NCBI GenBank assembly: GCA_001940985.1
Contig: MSHB01000001.1
Span: 1 to 53,436, forward strand
Source: Mollicutes bacterium Phil14
GTDB lineage: Bacteria; Bacillota_I; Bacilli_A; ML615J-28; CAG-698
Reading direction: 5' to 3'
DNA: 53,436 bases
The stretch's first letter is position 1. Every line of letters begins with the position of its first letter. This document shows, piece after piece, positions 1 to 9,477 of the stretch. The notes under the pieces were generated by a model. It did no database searches and had not been told where the DNA came from. It saw nothing but the letters and a program-made list of their open reading frames with translations. Made by a program: the position numbers and the translations under genes.

Positions 1-18
1 TGATATCCATTTTTTCAT
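1..18 (-). CDS. Start of an unidentified gene, cut by the left edge
   Basis: Only the first six codons are visible (M-K-K-W-I-S). The ATG at 18-16 follows a strong ribosome binding site, AGGAGG on the minus strand near 27-34, about 8 bases upstream. A sigma-A-like promoter lies at 73-100. The product cannot be named from six residues. Confidence 0.55.
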
Positions 19-72
19 GTTTTTTTCTCCTCCTCGTGATTCGACTTCAGAAAACCTTTTCACGTCACAATA

Positions 73-100
73 ATTATATCACATTTTTATTTAAAAGCAA
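73..100 (-). promoter_or_regulatory. Promoter of the left-edge gene
   Basis: On the minus strand TTGCTT (100-95), a 16-base spacer and a perfect TATAAT (78-73). It sits just upstream of the AGGAGG and ATG of the left-edge gene. Confidence 0.6.
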
Positions 101-115
101 CTAATTTAAAAAAAT

Positions 116-144
116 AGCACTCCAAATTTGCCATTTAGAGTGCT
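116..144 (-). terminator. Rho-independent terminator after the nagZ-nagB-GNAT unit
   Basis: A 7-base stem (AGCACTC / GAGTGCT; 116-122 with 138-144) is followed on the minus strand by a T-rich tract. It lies 7 bases past the stop codon of the GNAT gene. Confidence 0.75.
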
Positions 145-150
145 TTTTAA

Positions 151-1122
151 TTAATCAATAAAATCTAATTTCATTTTTGTATAAACTTTCCATACTTCAA
201 AGCCATATTGTTGGTAATAGGCTAATAAACTAGTCCAATCTATTAAGATATCACGGTTATTTAAAGCACTTTCTTTTAGTATGCTATCCATCATTTCTTT
301 TGATATATCTTTACCACGATAATCTATATCAATTCCAAGTGGTCCAATACCAACCAAATTATTGAATCTATTTGCCCAAGTAATATTATAAGAAACATTT
401 TCATTTTTAGGTTCATTTACTCTCACGAATCCTATTACTTTTTCTTTATCGAAAGCTAAATAATAGTTATCAAACATAGTTTCATTTTTTAGATATTCAT
501 TTAGTTCATATGTCCATCTGCCAGGGAAATTGCGTTCCATAAATGATAATAAACTTTTCTTTTCATTATCACTACTTACATTTAAGAAACGATACTCGTA
601 TCTAAAATTACTATTATCTATGCCTTTAATCATATCTTTGTTTTTAAGTATTAAATCATGAGTACAACCAAATGATTTAAATCCTCTTTTAGATAAGAAA
701 TTTTCTGTTAAAGCATCAAAATCACATGGCACACCAGGGAAAAAGTTTCCAATATCTTGACCAATAAAGCATTCCTTTTTACCTAATAGTTTTAACTCGC
801 TTAAACATTTTTCTAAAAGTAAGCTTCCAGCTCCTTGTTTTCTATAATGCTTACTAACATAAAACAAAGATATCCAAGAGCGGTCCCTATAGGCCGAAAT
901 TTCGCCTGTATCAAATGTTTTTGCTATTATAAACCCAATAGGCACATCTAGTAAAAATGCAATGAAGGACGCGTTTTTGATTAAAAACTTTGAATTAATG
1001 ACATGATGATTAAAAACTTTATCATCAAATGGATATATAAATCCAACTTCATCATTCCATATCTTTTTTATTTGCCATAACTCAGGTTCGGAAAGATTAT
1101 TGAAATTTTTTATTTCAATCAT
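151..1122 (-). CDS. Tandem-domain GNAT N-acetyltransferase
   Basis: A 323-residue protein with two GNAT-like halves. The first carries an acetyl-CoA binding motif of the R-K-Q-G-A-G type near residues 95-100. The second carries Y-R-G-K-D near residues 265-270. Family knowledge: GNAT enzymes move an acetyl group from acetyl-CoA to an amine. The substrate cannot be read from the sequence. It is the last gene of nagZ-nagB-GNAT and its ATG overlaps the nagB TGA stop (ATGA), so the two are translationally coupled. Its position suggests an amino sugar or amino-sugar peptide as substrate, but this is inference. A second two-domain GNAT lies at 21460-22446, in the related operon. Confidence 0.85.
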   Translation of the reverse strand: MIEIKNFNNLSEPELWQIKKIWNDEVGFIYPFDDKVFNHHVINSKFLIKNASFIAFLLDVPIGFIIAKTFDTGEISAYRDRSWISLFYVSKHYRKQGAGSLLLEKCLSELKLLGKKECFIGQDIGNFFPGVPCDFDALTENFLSKRGFKSFGCTHDLILKNKDMIKGIDNSNFRYEYRFLNVSSDNEKKSLLSFMERNFPGRWTYELNEYLKNETMFDNYYLAFDKEKVIGFVRVNEPKNENVSYNITWANRFNNLVGIGPLGIDIDYRGKDISKEMMDSILKESALNNRDILIDWTSLLAYYQQYGFEVWKVYTKMKLDFID

Positions 1123-1844
1123 TTAAGTAAACCAGCTGCTTCTTCATCAATTATTACAACAACATCTTTGTGTTTGTTTAATATTGAAGCTGGAAAACTT
1201 TCTGTAATTTCACCACTTAATAATTTTTTAACTGCATCTTGTTTATTCTTTCCACTAGCAACAAGTAAAATCTTTTTAGCTTGCATAATGTTCTTAATTC
1301 CCATAGTCATAGCATGAGTTGGAACTTCATCTAATGAATTAAAGAATCTTTGGTTATCTTTACGTGTTTTATCTGTTAATTTAACAACAAATGTTTCTTG
1401 TTCAAATGATGTACCTGGTTCATTAAAACCAATATGTCCATTAGCACCAATTCCTAATAATTGCAAATCGATTGAAGCATTATGTAATTGATTGTTATAG
1501 TCGTCACATAATTTTTGTAAATCGCTACCTTCTGAACAAGGAATATGAACATTTTCTTCTTTTATATCAACATGGCTGAATAAATTTCTATGCATAAATG
1601 AGTAATAGCTCTCAGGATGAGACCTAGGTAATTCACAATATTCATCTAAGTTGTATGTTTTAACATCTTTGAAAGATATTTCTTTGTTTTCATACATCTT
1701 GATTAAATTTTGATACAAACCAACAGGACTACTACCAGTAGCTAATCCTAAAGTAGCTTTAGGGTTTTTCTTCAATAAATCAGCGATAATATCAGCCGCA
1801 ACCTTACTTAATTCTTGATAATCTTTAACTTTAATTACTTCCAT
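1119..1844 (-). CDS. nagB: Glucosamine-6-phosphate deaminase
   Basis: A 241-residue protein matching the short Bacillus-type NagB. It converts glucosamine-6-phosphate to fructose-6-phosphate and ammonia in the cytoplasm, the last step of amino-sugar breakdown. Visible motifs: the phosphate-binding G-L-A-T-G-S-S at 33-39, catalytic Asp67 in N-L-D-E-Y, and the G-N-G-H-I-G-F-N-E-P type loop with His137 and Glu142. It lies between nagZ (5 bases upstream) and a GNAT gene (4-base overlap). The AGAGGAG ribosome binding site sits in the short gap and fixes the start. It ends in TGA. No nagA is present in the window. Confidence 0.97.
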   Translation of the reverse strand: MEVIKVKDYQELSKVAADIIADLLKKNPKATLGLATGSSPVGLYQNLIKMYENKEISFKDVKTYNLDEYCELPRSHPESYYSFMHRNLFSHVDIKEENVHIPCSEGSDLQKLCDDYNNQLHNASIDLQLLGIGANGHIGFNEPGTSFEQETFVVKLTDKTRKDNQRFFNSLDEVPTHAMTMGIKNIMQAKKILLVASGKNKQDAVKKLLSGEITESFPASILNKHKDVVVIIDEEAAGLLK

Positions 1845-1848
1845 TTTT

Positions 1849-3393
1849 CTACTCCTCTAATTTAATTGGCAATTTGCCTAAAAATCTTCCGTTCTTTAAA
1901 CATATAGCTAAGCTTTCCAAAGACCACTTTGTTATTTCATATAAACAGATATAATTCTTTACACCCTTTAAAAACATAGCATCATAAGGAGAGCGAAGAG
2001 AAACAACTATTGTTTTTTCTACTACATTACTTAAACAAGAAAAAACTTTTACTTGATAATCATTAGCTTTTACATTTAAAGTAGCCATTATTATTTTATC
2101 ATATTTATTAACTTTTTGCACTAAAAATTCAAAATTTTCGAAATCTTCATCTATTATTATTTCATCAGCACCATTTAAATAAGTTCCTAAAGTTTTATAT
2201 TCACTAGTTTCATTATCAACTAAAGTCAATAATCTAACCTTAGGGAATATTATTAATACTTTTTCATTTTCACTAATAGATATATCCATACTATTTTTTA
2301 CTATAGTTGGGCTTTTTTCAAAAAGTTCTTTTGCTTTTTCTTTTAGTGCATTACTATCAGTAGTAACGTACTTTCCGTTAACGTACTTTCCTTTTAATTT
2401 GATGATTCTTCCTACGGCTTCATCAATTGTCTCTTCTTTTATTTTTCCACTTTTTACTAAATCTAAAAATGTATTATATACCTCAATTTGTCCGTCCAGG
2501 TCAGCTTTCCCACAAAACATCATTATATCAACACCAGCATTAACACAATTTTCAATAATTTCAGCAGTAGAAAAGTTAGCTTGAATAGCTCCCATAGTTA
2601 ACGAATCAGTAATAACTAATCCATCATATCCTAATTTTTCACGCAAATATCCTTTTATTATTTTCTTTGATAGTGTAGCTGGATATTTTTCATCAAAGCT
2701 TTTATATAAAATATGAGCTGCCATTATTCCATTTACTCCACTTTTAATTGCCTCTTTAAATGGGAAAAGCTCTACCTTTTCTAATTCATTAATGTCTTTA
2801 CTAACATAAGGCATACTCAAATGTGAATCAACACTAACATCACCATGACCAGGAAAATGTTTCAAAGTTGCTAATACACCAGCTTTTTCAAAACCTTTAT
2901 AAGCTTCTATAACATATTTAGCAACAATTTTAGGATCATCAGAATATGATCTTGAACTAATTACAGGATTAAGGGGATTATTATTAACATCGGCAACAGG
3001 AGCAAAATTCATATTAAAGCCTAATCTTTTTAAGTCATTAGCTTCATAATAACATATATCAGTAATATCACTTTGGGTAGCTGATAGGGTCATAGCTCCA
3101 GGAAATGGAGTAATATTAGCTATTCTTGTAACCATTCCCCCTTCTTGGTCAACACCAATGAATACTGGATATTTACTTCCTCTTTGAATATCTTCATTAA
3201 GCTTTTTAACTAATTCTATATCATCACTAATATTTCTAGAAAAATGAATTATCCCCCCAACATGAAGTTTCTTTAACTGATAGTCTAGTTGTTCATTATA
3301 TTCTGTTCCATGAAAAGCAAACATTAACATTTGACCAATTTTTTCTTCTATACTCAAATTTTCTAATAAAAAATTACTACCTTTTTCTTTCAT
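1849..3393 (-). CDS. nagZ: Beta-N-acetylhexosaminidase NagZ, GH3 family
   Basis: A 514-residue two-domain GH3 enzyme. It removes beta-linked N-acetylglucosamine, classically from GlcNAc-anhydroMurNAc or MurNAc peptides. The barrel domain shows V-D-Q-E-G-G at 81-86 and the NagZ loop K-H-F-P-G-H-G-D at 178-185. The Asp189-Ser-His191 dyad and the nucleophile Asp263 in I-T-D-S-L are also visible. A C-terminal domain of about 170 residues follows, as in the Bacillus enzyme. Unlike secreted Bacillus NagZ it has no signal peptide, so it is predicted cytoplasmic. It is first in its operon, behind a strong promoter with an inverted repeat. The identity is firm; murein as substrate is inferred. Confidence 0.95.
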   Translation of the reverse strand: MKEKGSNFLLENLSIEEKIGQMLMFAFHGTEYNEQLDYQLKKLHVGGIIHFSRNISDDIELVKKLNEDIQRGSKYPVFIGVDQEGGMVTRIANITPFPGAMTLSATQSDITDICYYEANDLKRLGFNMNFAPVADVNNNPLNPVISSRSYSDDPKIVAKYVIEAYKGFEKAGVLATLKHFPGHGDVSVDSHLSMPYVSKDINELEKVELFPFKEAIKSGVNGIMAAHILYKSFDEKYPATLSKKIIKGYLREKLGYDGLVITDSLTMGAIQANFSTAEIIENCVNAGVDIMMFCGKADLDGQIEVYNTFLDLVKSGKIKEETIDEAVGRIIKLKGKYVNGKYVTTDSNALKEKAKELFEKSPTIVKNSMDISISENEKVLIIFPKVRLLTLVDNETSEYKTLGTYLNGADEIIIDEDFENFEFLVQKVNKYDKIIMATLNVKANDYQVKVFSCLSNVVEKTIVVSLRSPYDAMFLKGVKNYICLYEITKWSLESLAICLKNGRFLGKLPIKLEE

Positions 3394-3415
3394 TTTCTTT
3401 TCCTTTCATAAAGAA

Positions 3416-3444
3416 ATTATATCATTATCTATTATTAGTGTAAA
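3416..3444 (-). promoter_or_regulatory. Promoter of nagZ-nagB-GNAT
   Basis: On the minus strand TTTACA (3444-3439), a 17-base spacer and TATAAT (3421-3416). It lies 23 bases upstream of the nagZ ATG, with AAAGGAAAAG as ribosome binding site. Confidence 0.75.
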
Positions 3445-3452
3445 GTGTTTAC
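3440..3452. promoter_or_regulatory. Possible operator overlapping the nagZ -35 box
   Basis: A perfect 5-base inverted repeat with a 3-base centre, GTAAA-GTG-TTTAC on the plus strand, overlaps the -35 element. The layout suits a repressor of the nag operon, but the regulator is unknown and not encoded nearby. Confidence 0.4.
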
Positions 3453-3468
3453 TTAAAAGCATAATAAA

Positions 3469-3488
3469 AGGTCTGCAAAAGCAGACCT
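3469..3488 (-). terminator. Terminator at the end of the GH20-ABC transport operon
   Basis: An 8-base stem (AGGTCTGC / GCAGACCT) with an AAAA loop is followed on the minus strand by TTTTATTAT. It stands 15 bases past the last permease gene and separates that operon from the nagZ promoter. Confidence 0.85.
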
Positions 3489-3503
3489 AGTTTTTTAATT
3501 ATT

Positions 3504-4574
3504 TTATCCAACGATACCTGTTCTTTCAATACTTTCAACGAATAATTTTTGTACAAAGAAGTATCCAATTAAAAGTGGAAGCATCATAAGTAAAGCAGCA
3601 GTGTTAGCGATTAGTCCTCTAAATGTTGGGTCTTGAGCAATATCTTCTACTCCTTCTAAGACCTCTTTACCAGCTGCTTTCCAAGTAGAAAGTACTGTAT
3701 CCAAACGTTCAGTATTACCACCTAGTTTTGTTGAAAGTAGAGGGAACGATACTGAATATTTTAATAAGTTAGCAAAGTAATAATCATTCCATTGCCATAC
3801 AAATGAGAATAATCCAACTGTTACAACGGCACCACGAGCATTTGGAAGCATTACACTCCAGAATGTTCTAATAACACCAGCACCGTCAACTTGAGCTGAT
3901 TCTTCAAGTTCAGATGGTAAATTCTTAAAGAATTGTCTGAACAAGTAAATAAATATTGCTGATCTAATACCTTGACCAAAGGCAGCTAAAATATACATTG
4001 AGAATATTGAACTCATTAATTTAATTCCAAAGAAAGAATTATTAGTTAAGAACAATCCACGTGATACATGTAGTGTTTCATTTGGTACAACTAATGTAGC
4101 TAATACCATATAGAAAATTATATTACTACCTTTAAATTTTAATCTAGCAAATGAATATCCAGCTACTGCAGATGCCATAACTTGTAAAACCATACAAACT
4201 GTAGACAAAATTATAGTATTAAGTAGTGAGCTTGTTGTGGCTAAACTACTTGCTGAAGTATCCCAAATACCTAACAATTCCCAAGAAATTTGGAAGTTTA
4301 CAATACTAAACTTATCAGGTACGAATACTACTTGTGGATTTGAAATATCAGAAGGATGTCTCAAAGCCGCTGAAAGTTTTTCAATAATTGGAAGTAAGAT
4401 TACGAAACATAGTCCAATCAAAATCAAGGCACGGATTAATTTGCCAAAGAATATTAAGGTATTTTTCCCTCTAACTTTTCTCTTGACTGGATCTTTTAAA
4501 TCCTCAGTAAACTCTTTCCACTTAGTAGAAAATTTTTCTTTAAAAGTTGTTTTTTGTGCTTCATTATTCATCAT
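3504..4574 (-). CDS. Carbohydrate ABC transporter permease, MalG-like (pair B)
   Basis: A 356-residue inner-membrane permease of the MalG/LacG type. After a basic cytoplasmic N-terminus there are about six membrane segments. The EAA loop that docks the ATPase is visible as E-E-S-A-Q-V-D-G-A-G near residue 223, followed by L-P about 14 residues on. It ends the operon and overlaps the other pair-B permease by 11 bases (ATGATGAATAA); the ribosome binding site AAGGTGG lies inside the upstream gene. With the next gene it should form a heterodimer. It is the second such pair in the operon. No ATPase is encoded here, so a shared MsmX-like ATPase from elsewhere is inferred. Confidence 0.9.
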   Translation of the reverse strand: MMNNEAQKTTFKEKFSTKWKEFTEDLKDPVKRKVRGKNTLIFFGKLIRALILIGLCFVILLPIIEKLSAALRHPSDISNPQVVFVPDKFSIVNFQISWELLGIWDTSASSLATTSSLLNTIILSTVCMVLQVMASAVAGYSFARLKFKGSNIIFYMVLATLVVPNETLHVSRGLFLTNNSFFGIKLMSSIFSMYILAAFGQGIRSAIFIYLFRQFFKNLPSELEESAQVDGAGVIRTFWSVMLPNARGAVVTVGLFSFVWQWNDYYFANLLKYSVSFPLLSTKLGGNTERLDTVLSTWKAAGKEVLEGVEDIAQDPTFRGLIANTAALLMMLPLLIGYFFVQKLFVESIERTGIVG

Positions 4575-5571
4575 AATAGAACACCACCTTACTTATTACA
4601 AATATAACAATAGCAATAATTAATACTGATGATAAACAGAATAACAAAGACATAGCAGCATGTATACCATAATTTGTTAAGTTTCCTAATCCACCAGAGA
4701 ATGTTACATTACCAGCTGTTTTAAATCTATTAATTACTTTTAAGATATCACTTCTTAAGAATGAATCAACAACAGTATAAACACCAGCCGTTAACATAAG
4801 TGGAGATACCATTGGAAAAGTAATCTTCCAGAAAATTTCATATTGAGTTGCACCTTCAATTTTGGCAGCTTCATATAAGTGTTTTGGAACTGATTGAATA
4901 CCAGATAGGAAAATCAGAATTTGAACACCAGAATATGAAATTATATTGAAAATTGATTTTGAAGCATTACCTAAGAATTTTACTGCAGCAGCAGGAAGAT
5001 TAGCATTTGTTAAGAAATCTGTAAAATTGAACATTGTAGAAAATACGTCTTTATTAGCTTCTTCCATAGCTGTACCAATCAAATCACCTGTGTTCATAGC
5101 TACATCGATAGCTTGAGAGTTAAATATAACTGGCATAAAGAATACAGCACGAACAAAGGCACGACCTCTAAATTCTGAATTCAATACTACAGCAACTATT
5201 AAACTAAATATAAGAATTAGTGGTACATTTAATAATGTATTACCAAAAGATGATAATAATGTTTGTTTAAATGTAGCATGTTCATTCCAAATATATTTAT
5301 AATTATCAAAACCAACCCATTCAGTAATAACACCAATAAATTGATTTGTTTCTGAATTAGTACCCATATTCTTTACATTTGAAAAACTGTAAATAATTGT
5401 AGTACAGAAAGGTATTAAGAAGAAATATACAAACCCAATCATAAGTGGAAGAATGAAAACTATTCCCCAAATTGCTTGACGTTTTTCATATTTAATCTTA
5501 GAACTAATATACGCTGACAATTTCTTTAATGGAGAGAATATTTTATTTAAAATTTCTTTTACTTTTGCCAT
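4564..5571 (-). CDS. Carbohydrate ABC transporter permease, MalF/UgpA-like (pair B)
   Basis: A 335-residue permease with about six membrane segments. The EAA loop reads L-Y-E-A-A-K-I-E-G-A and is followed by F-P-M-V-S-P. The long loop between early helices is typical of MalF-type subunits in Gram-positive bacteria. It follows the DUF5696 gene with a one-base gap and overlaps the MalG-like partner by 11 bases. The family is clear; the sugar is unknown, though the surrounding hexosaminidases suggest an amino-sugar glycan. Confidence 0.9.
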   Translation of the reverse strand: MAKVKEILNKIFSPLKKLSAYISSKIKYEKRQAIWGIVFILPLMIGFVYFFLIPFCTTIIYSFSNVKNMGTNSETNQFIGVITEWVGFDNYKYIWNEHATFKQTLLSSFGNTLLNVPLILIFSLIVAVVLNSEFRGRAFVRAVFFMPVIFNSQAIDVAMNTGDLIGTAMEEANKDVFSTMFNFTDFLTNANLPAAAVKFLGNASKSIFNIISYSGVQILIFLSGIQSVPKHLYEAAKIEGATQYEIFWKITFPMVSPLMLTAGVYTVVDSFLRSDILKVINRFKTAGNVTFSGGLGNLTNYGIHAAMSLLFCLSSVLIIAIVIFVISKVVFYYDE

Positions 5572-5572
5572 T

Positions 5573-8500
5573 TTATCTTCCCTCCTCTAATACTATATAC
5601 CAATTACTTGCAATTGCTAAACCACTTGCTTTATCTTGATATGTATCATCATCAAAGTTGATCATTAATTTTAATCCGTTAGCATATTCTACTTCAACAA
5701 CGTTATCAGTAATATATTTATGAGATACCAAACGGCTCTTATAAATGCCAACTTCATTTAATTGTTTATTTAAACTAATCATCTTATATTTCCAATTCAA
5801 ATAATATGCACCATAATTATCAGTATAATTAGTATCTAATAAAATCTTAGTATCTTCAGCTGATAATTGGAAACTTAAATTTGAACCAGTTTCTAATGCT
5901 TTTAAGAAATACCAATTAGGTGTACTATCATCTTCATAGTTAATATTTACTGAACTATAATCAACTAAACCACTAACTACTAATTGATATAGAGGTATTG
6001 AATAGTCAACACTTGGTAACATAGTAGCTGTTAGAGGAACATTTGTAATTAAATCTGCATATGGTAATGAAAAATCAAATGCACTTTGAATCATTACTTT
6101 CTTACCATTATCTTTAATAGCAGATAATACATTTTGTTGATACATTAATGATGTTTCAGTATATGTTAAACTCTTCTTAGAATAATCCCCAATTTTAGTA
6201 TTACCAATATCCCAAGCGAATACACCTTTAACTGCAAAGCGATCATATCTCTTTAGATAATTGTTAATATATGCTTCATAAAATCTTGGTGATAAAAGAA
6301 CAGTTGGTTTGAAACTCTTATCACTTAAACCTGTACTCATAACGAATTGAGCAATAGTTGAATACTCACTTGTTACACTCTTAGGTGAATATTTCAATGA
6401 ACCAAATCGATAATCATATCCTTTACCTTGACTAATATCAGCACTTAAGTAGAAATCAAAGCCGCAAGATTTTAAATATTCATTCAATTTTGCTAAGCCT
6501 TTTTTCCCTCCTAAAACGCTATTAACTTTTAAGTTTTTAGTAAGTTCACCTTCAACAGCATCTTTAGTCCAATATAAGTAAGAAACATTAGCATTTTCAA
6601 CACCATTTTCTCTTAATTCTTCTAAGATATCAATTGCTTGATCAAATGTTGTTAATGAGAAATCTTTATTATAAACAACACCTAAAGTCAATACTTTCTT
6701 TTCGAAAGCGCCTAAGAATTGTAATGTAGGTGTATGAACAGTAGTAGTATCATTTTCACCTAAATCAACATCTGAATACTTTTCAAGTAAATATTCACGA
6801 TATTTTTTAGCTACATCAACATAAGTTAATTCATCTTCTCCCAAGAAACGATATTCATATACGATATCACCAGGATAAAGATCTTTAGTCCACTTATTGA
6901 AAGCACTACCTAAACTTAATGAAACAACTTCATAAGTTCTAAGGTCAGTTGCAAAACGAGCATAGTTATAAGATGTTGTTTGACTTGCTCTTAAGAAGTC
7001 AGCTTGAAGCCATGATAAACTTGCACCTTTATCAACTATAGCTACAACTCCGCGCTTCTTAGTTTGATCTAAGAAACCATACATTCCAAACATTAAATCT
7101 TTATTAGAATATTGAGCTTCTTTTAGTGGAATTGTCAAGTCAGTACCATATATTCTCTTACTATAAGCACCAGCATTTTGAACATCTTTTACGCTGTTAA
7201 AACTAATAATTGCTCCACTACCATCAGGGATAATTATTTGTCCTTCACTCTTCTTATCATTATTAACAGTGAAATAAGGTAATAATTGAATTTGATAAAT
7301 CTTAGAATCAGATTGTTCTTCAATTGATTCATTTAAAATTGTTACCTTGAATCCTTCATTAGTTAATCTAAATCTTAATCCGACTTCGAAAGATGTAGAT
7401 TTAGCTTCATCATCATGGCCAAATAAAGCATTTTGTTCTTCTGCTAACTCTTGTGTAAAGCCAGTTTGAACTGGGTTACCGTTTGCATCGTACAACCATC
7501 TACCTTCTTCATCTTGAGCTTGGAAGCCACCAATCTTGAATTTTTCAAGATTTCCGTCTCCTTTATAATCATAATATACATCACGATTCATTCTTGAAGA
7601 ACTATCATAAATTGAATAATAATTTTCTTTTGTTTGATTTCCATTTTCATCATATTCATTAATTGTATACATATATTTCAATAAATTTGTAATGATGATT
7701 GTTGATTTACTTGCTTTGAATTTGAAGATTTGAGAACTGTTTTCAACATATTGTGTTGGGAATATATTTAATCTGTTTTCTGTATCTCCATTTAAAGTAG
7801 ATTCAAGTTCATATACAGTATTTGAATATATATAATTAATAATTGTTGAAGTTGTAAATGGATTAGCTGTACATGGAGAATATCCTTCTTCACCAGCTAA
7901 AGCGCTAGTATTATAATCAACACCAATTTTTGGTTTTAATCTTCCATCAGGATCTAATAAATTGTCAAGATCCCATGCGCCTAATGAATTACCATTTGAA
8001 TCAAGTTTTTCTGTAACAGTTGCTAAACCATTTTCTTCTAAATAGGCAGCACACTCAGCATTATATGTTGCACCTTTACCTGTATATTGTAATACAATAT
8101 TACCACTTTGTTTTAATAAGTCTTTATCAGTTGCATTATAGAAAACTAAGTTTCCTCTAAACATCCTATCATAAGCACTTCTATCAAACTGAGTTGGGAA
8201 ATATGAACTTACATTTGTAAAGTTACCAATTTCATATAAAACATCAACACCACTACCATCTTCTAAATAGTTAAATGAATAGTGTCTCTCAGTCAAACCA
8301 GTAATTCTATTTTCATATTGAACACTGTTCGCCCAAGTAGATAAGTCAGTACTGTTAATAGTACCATTTTCTAAGAAATATCTTAACAAAAAGTTAGATT
8401 TTTCTGTAGCTACATCTGATGTACTATCAGCAGTTTCATAAACTACTTCACATTCAGAAAGTGATGGACTACTAGGAGCAGCACAACTGCTATTTAAAAC

Positions 8501-8743
8501 AACTTTAACTATAGTTGTTTGTTCATCAAAGAACATTGAATATTTTCCATTATTAGCTACTAGTTGAGCATTACTTAACGTCAAATCATTAGCATTAATC
8601 ATAGATGACTTATCAAATTTTTCATTATCATAATTTACTTTTGCACTAGGTTTAAGACCACCTATAAAGTATAGTCCCAAAAATACAACTAGAATCACTC
8701 CAAGAATAGTCGGAATAATACATTTTAATTTTAAAAACTTCAT
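5573..8743 (-). CDS. Membrane-anchored DUF5696-type ectoprotein
   Basis: A 1056-residue protein with an N-terminal hydrophobic segment (about residues 10-30) and no lipobox, so a signal anchor with a large outer domain. I recognise the middle and C-terminal part as DUF5696. From about residue 650 the alternation of predicted strands and helices looks like a (beta/alpha)8 glycosidase-like barrel, with motifs such as L-S-A-D-I-S-Q-G and F-S-L-P-Y-A-D. This fold is inferred and no catalytic pair can be assigned with confidence. It sits between the Yip1 gene and permease pair B in a nine-gene operon. A role in binding or trimming the glycan before import is plausible. The ribosome binding site is AGGAGG. 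Confidence 0.75.
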   Translation of the reverse strand: MKFLKLKCIIPTILGVILVVFLGLYFIGGLKPSAKVNYDNEKFDKSSMINANDLTLSNAQLVANNGKYSMFFDEQTTIVKVVLNSSCAAPSSPSLSECEVVYETADSTSDVATEKSNFLLRYFLENGTINSTDLSTWANSVQYENRITGLTERHYSFNYLEDGSGVDVLYEIGNFTNVSSYFPTQFDRSAYDRMFRGNLVFYNATDKDLLKQSGNIVLQYTGKGATYNAECAAYLEENGLATVTEKLDSNGNSLGAWDLDNLLDPDGRLKPKIGVDYNTSALAGEEGYSPCTANPFTTSTIINYIYSNTVYELESTLNGDTENRLNIFPTQYVENSSQIFKFKASKSTIIITNLLKYMYTINEYDENGNQTKENYYSIYDSSSRMNRDVYYDYKGDGNLEKFKIGGFQAQDEEGRWLYDANGNPVQTGFTQELAEEQNALFGHDDEAKSTSFEVGLRFRLTNEGFKVTILNESIEEQSDSKIYQIQLLPYFTVNNDKKSEGQIIIPDGSGAIISFNSVKDVQNAGAYSKRIYGTDLTIPLKEAQYSNKDLMFGMYGFLDQTKKRGVVAIVDKGASLSWLQADFLRASQTTSYNYARFATDLRTYEVVSLSLGSAFNKWTKDLYPGDIVYEYRFLGEDELTYVDVAKKYREYLLEKYSDVDLGENDTTTVHTPTLQFLGAFEKKVLTLGVVYNKDFSLTTFDQAIDILEELRENGVENANVSYLYWTKDAVEGELTKNLKVNSVLGGKKGLAKLNEYLKSCGFDFYLSADISQGKGYDYRFGSLKYSPKSVTSEYSTIAQFVMSTGLSDKSFKPTVLLSPRFYEAYINNYLKRYDRFAVKGVFAWDIGNTKIGDYSKKSLTYTETSLMYQQNVLSAIKDNGKKVMIQSAFDFSLPYADLITNVPLTATMLPSVDYSIPLYQLVVSGLVDYSSVNINYEDDSTPNWYFLKALETGSNLSFQLSAEDTKILLDTNYTDNYGAYYLNWKYKMISLNKQLNEVGIYKSRLVSHKYITDNVVEVEYANGLKLMINFDDDTYQDKASGLAIASNWYIVLEEGR

Positions 8744-8757
8744 TCTTATTCCTCCTT

Positions 8758-9477
8758 CTAAAAGTACCTTAAGGTTATCTCACGATATATCGTATAGACA
8801 AAACCTGCTATTTTTTGAATTAAGTCGAAACACAAAATTCCAATAAAGCATATAACCAATAAAGCTACAGCAGTAGCAATTAATGTTGCAACGCATTTTA
8901 ATAAACCATATTCATGAATTGAAATAAATCCAAAGAATGCCATATAACACATAAAGAAAATTCCCAAAGCAATTACTAATGTATAAATAGCTTTTTCTTG
9001 TTGAGACACTACATTACTTAAGAATAATCCTATTAACTTTGTCCAAGCAACTGGATATAATGAGTAACATATCATCATAAATATTTCTTTCATTTTTCCT
9101 TTACCATCAAACAAAGTAGTTATACTCCAGTTAGCAACAGTAACTAAAACAACAGGGGCTATTATATATGCTATTTCAGCCAACATTTTCAAATCAGTTA
9201 CTTCAACTTGTTTAACAATAAATCCTGAATATTGATATTCCATAATACTCAAAAAGATTACGAATATAACAAACCAAATTGCCACACTCATTTTACCGCG
9301 TTTTTCACGTTTGAATTCATCCCAACCTTTTAAAGGGTGAAATAAAATGAAAAGTGGAAATTTTATAAATTCTTCTTTAAACCATTTTAAGAATTTGACA
9401 ACTTTTGACCAGAATTTGCGGATTTGGCTGTCATTTTTTTCTTCAGTTGAAACTAAATTTTTTGCGTTTTCATTCAT
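8758..9477 (-). CDS. Yip1-family multi-pass membrane protein
   Basis: A 239-residue protein with a charged N-terminal stretch of about 65 residues and then about five hydrophobic segments. The pattern and the K-G-W-D-E-F-K entry motif fit the Yip1/YIPF domain family. Function in bacteria is unknown. Its ATG shares a base with the stop of the NHL/TPR gene (TAATG), so the two are coupled. Together with DUF5696 and the NHL/TPR protein it forms the non-canonical core of this ABC system, and may scaffold or regulate the permeases. That role is inference. Confidence 0.75.
   Translation of the reverse strand: MNENAKNLVSTEEKNDSQIRKFWSKVVKFLKWFKEEFIKFPLFILFHPLKGWDEFKREKRGKMSVAIWFVIFVIFLSIMEYQYSGFIVKQVEVTDLKMLAEIAYIIAPVVLVTVANWSITTLFDGKGKMKEIFMMICYSLYPVAWTKLIGLFLSNVVSQQEKAIYTLVIALGIFFMCYMAFFGFISIHEYGLLKCVATLIATAVALLVICFIGILCFDLIQKIAGFVYTIYREITLRYF

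Noticed and set aside
3395..3460. glmS-type or other known riboswitch before the amino-sugar genes
   Set aside because: The 5' regions of nagZ and GH20 are only 20-50 bases after the promoter, too short for a known riboswitch, and no conserved core was recognised.
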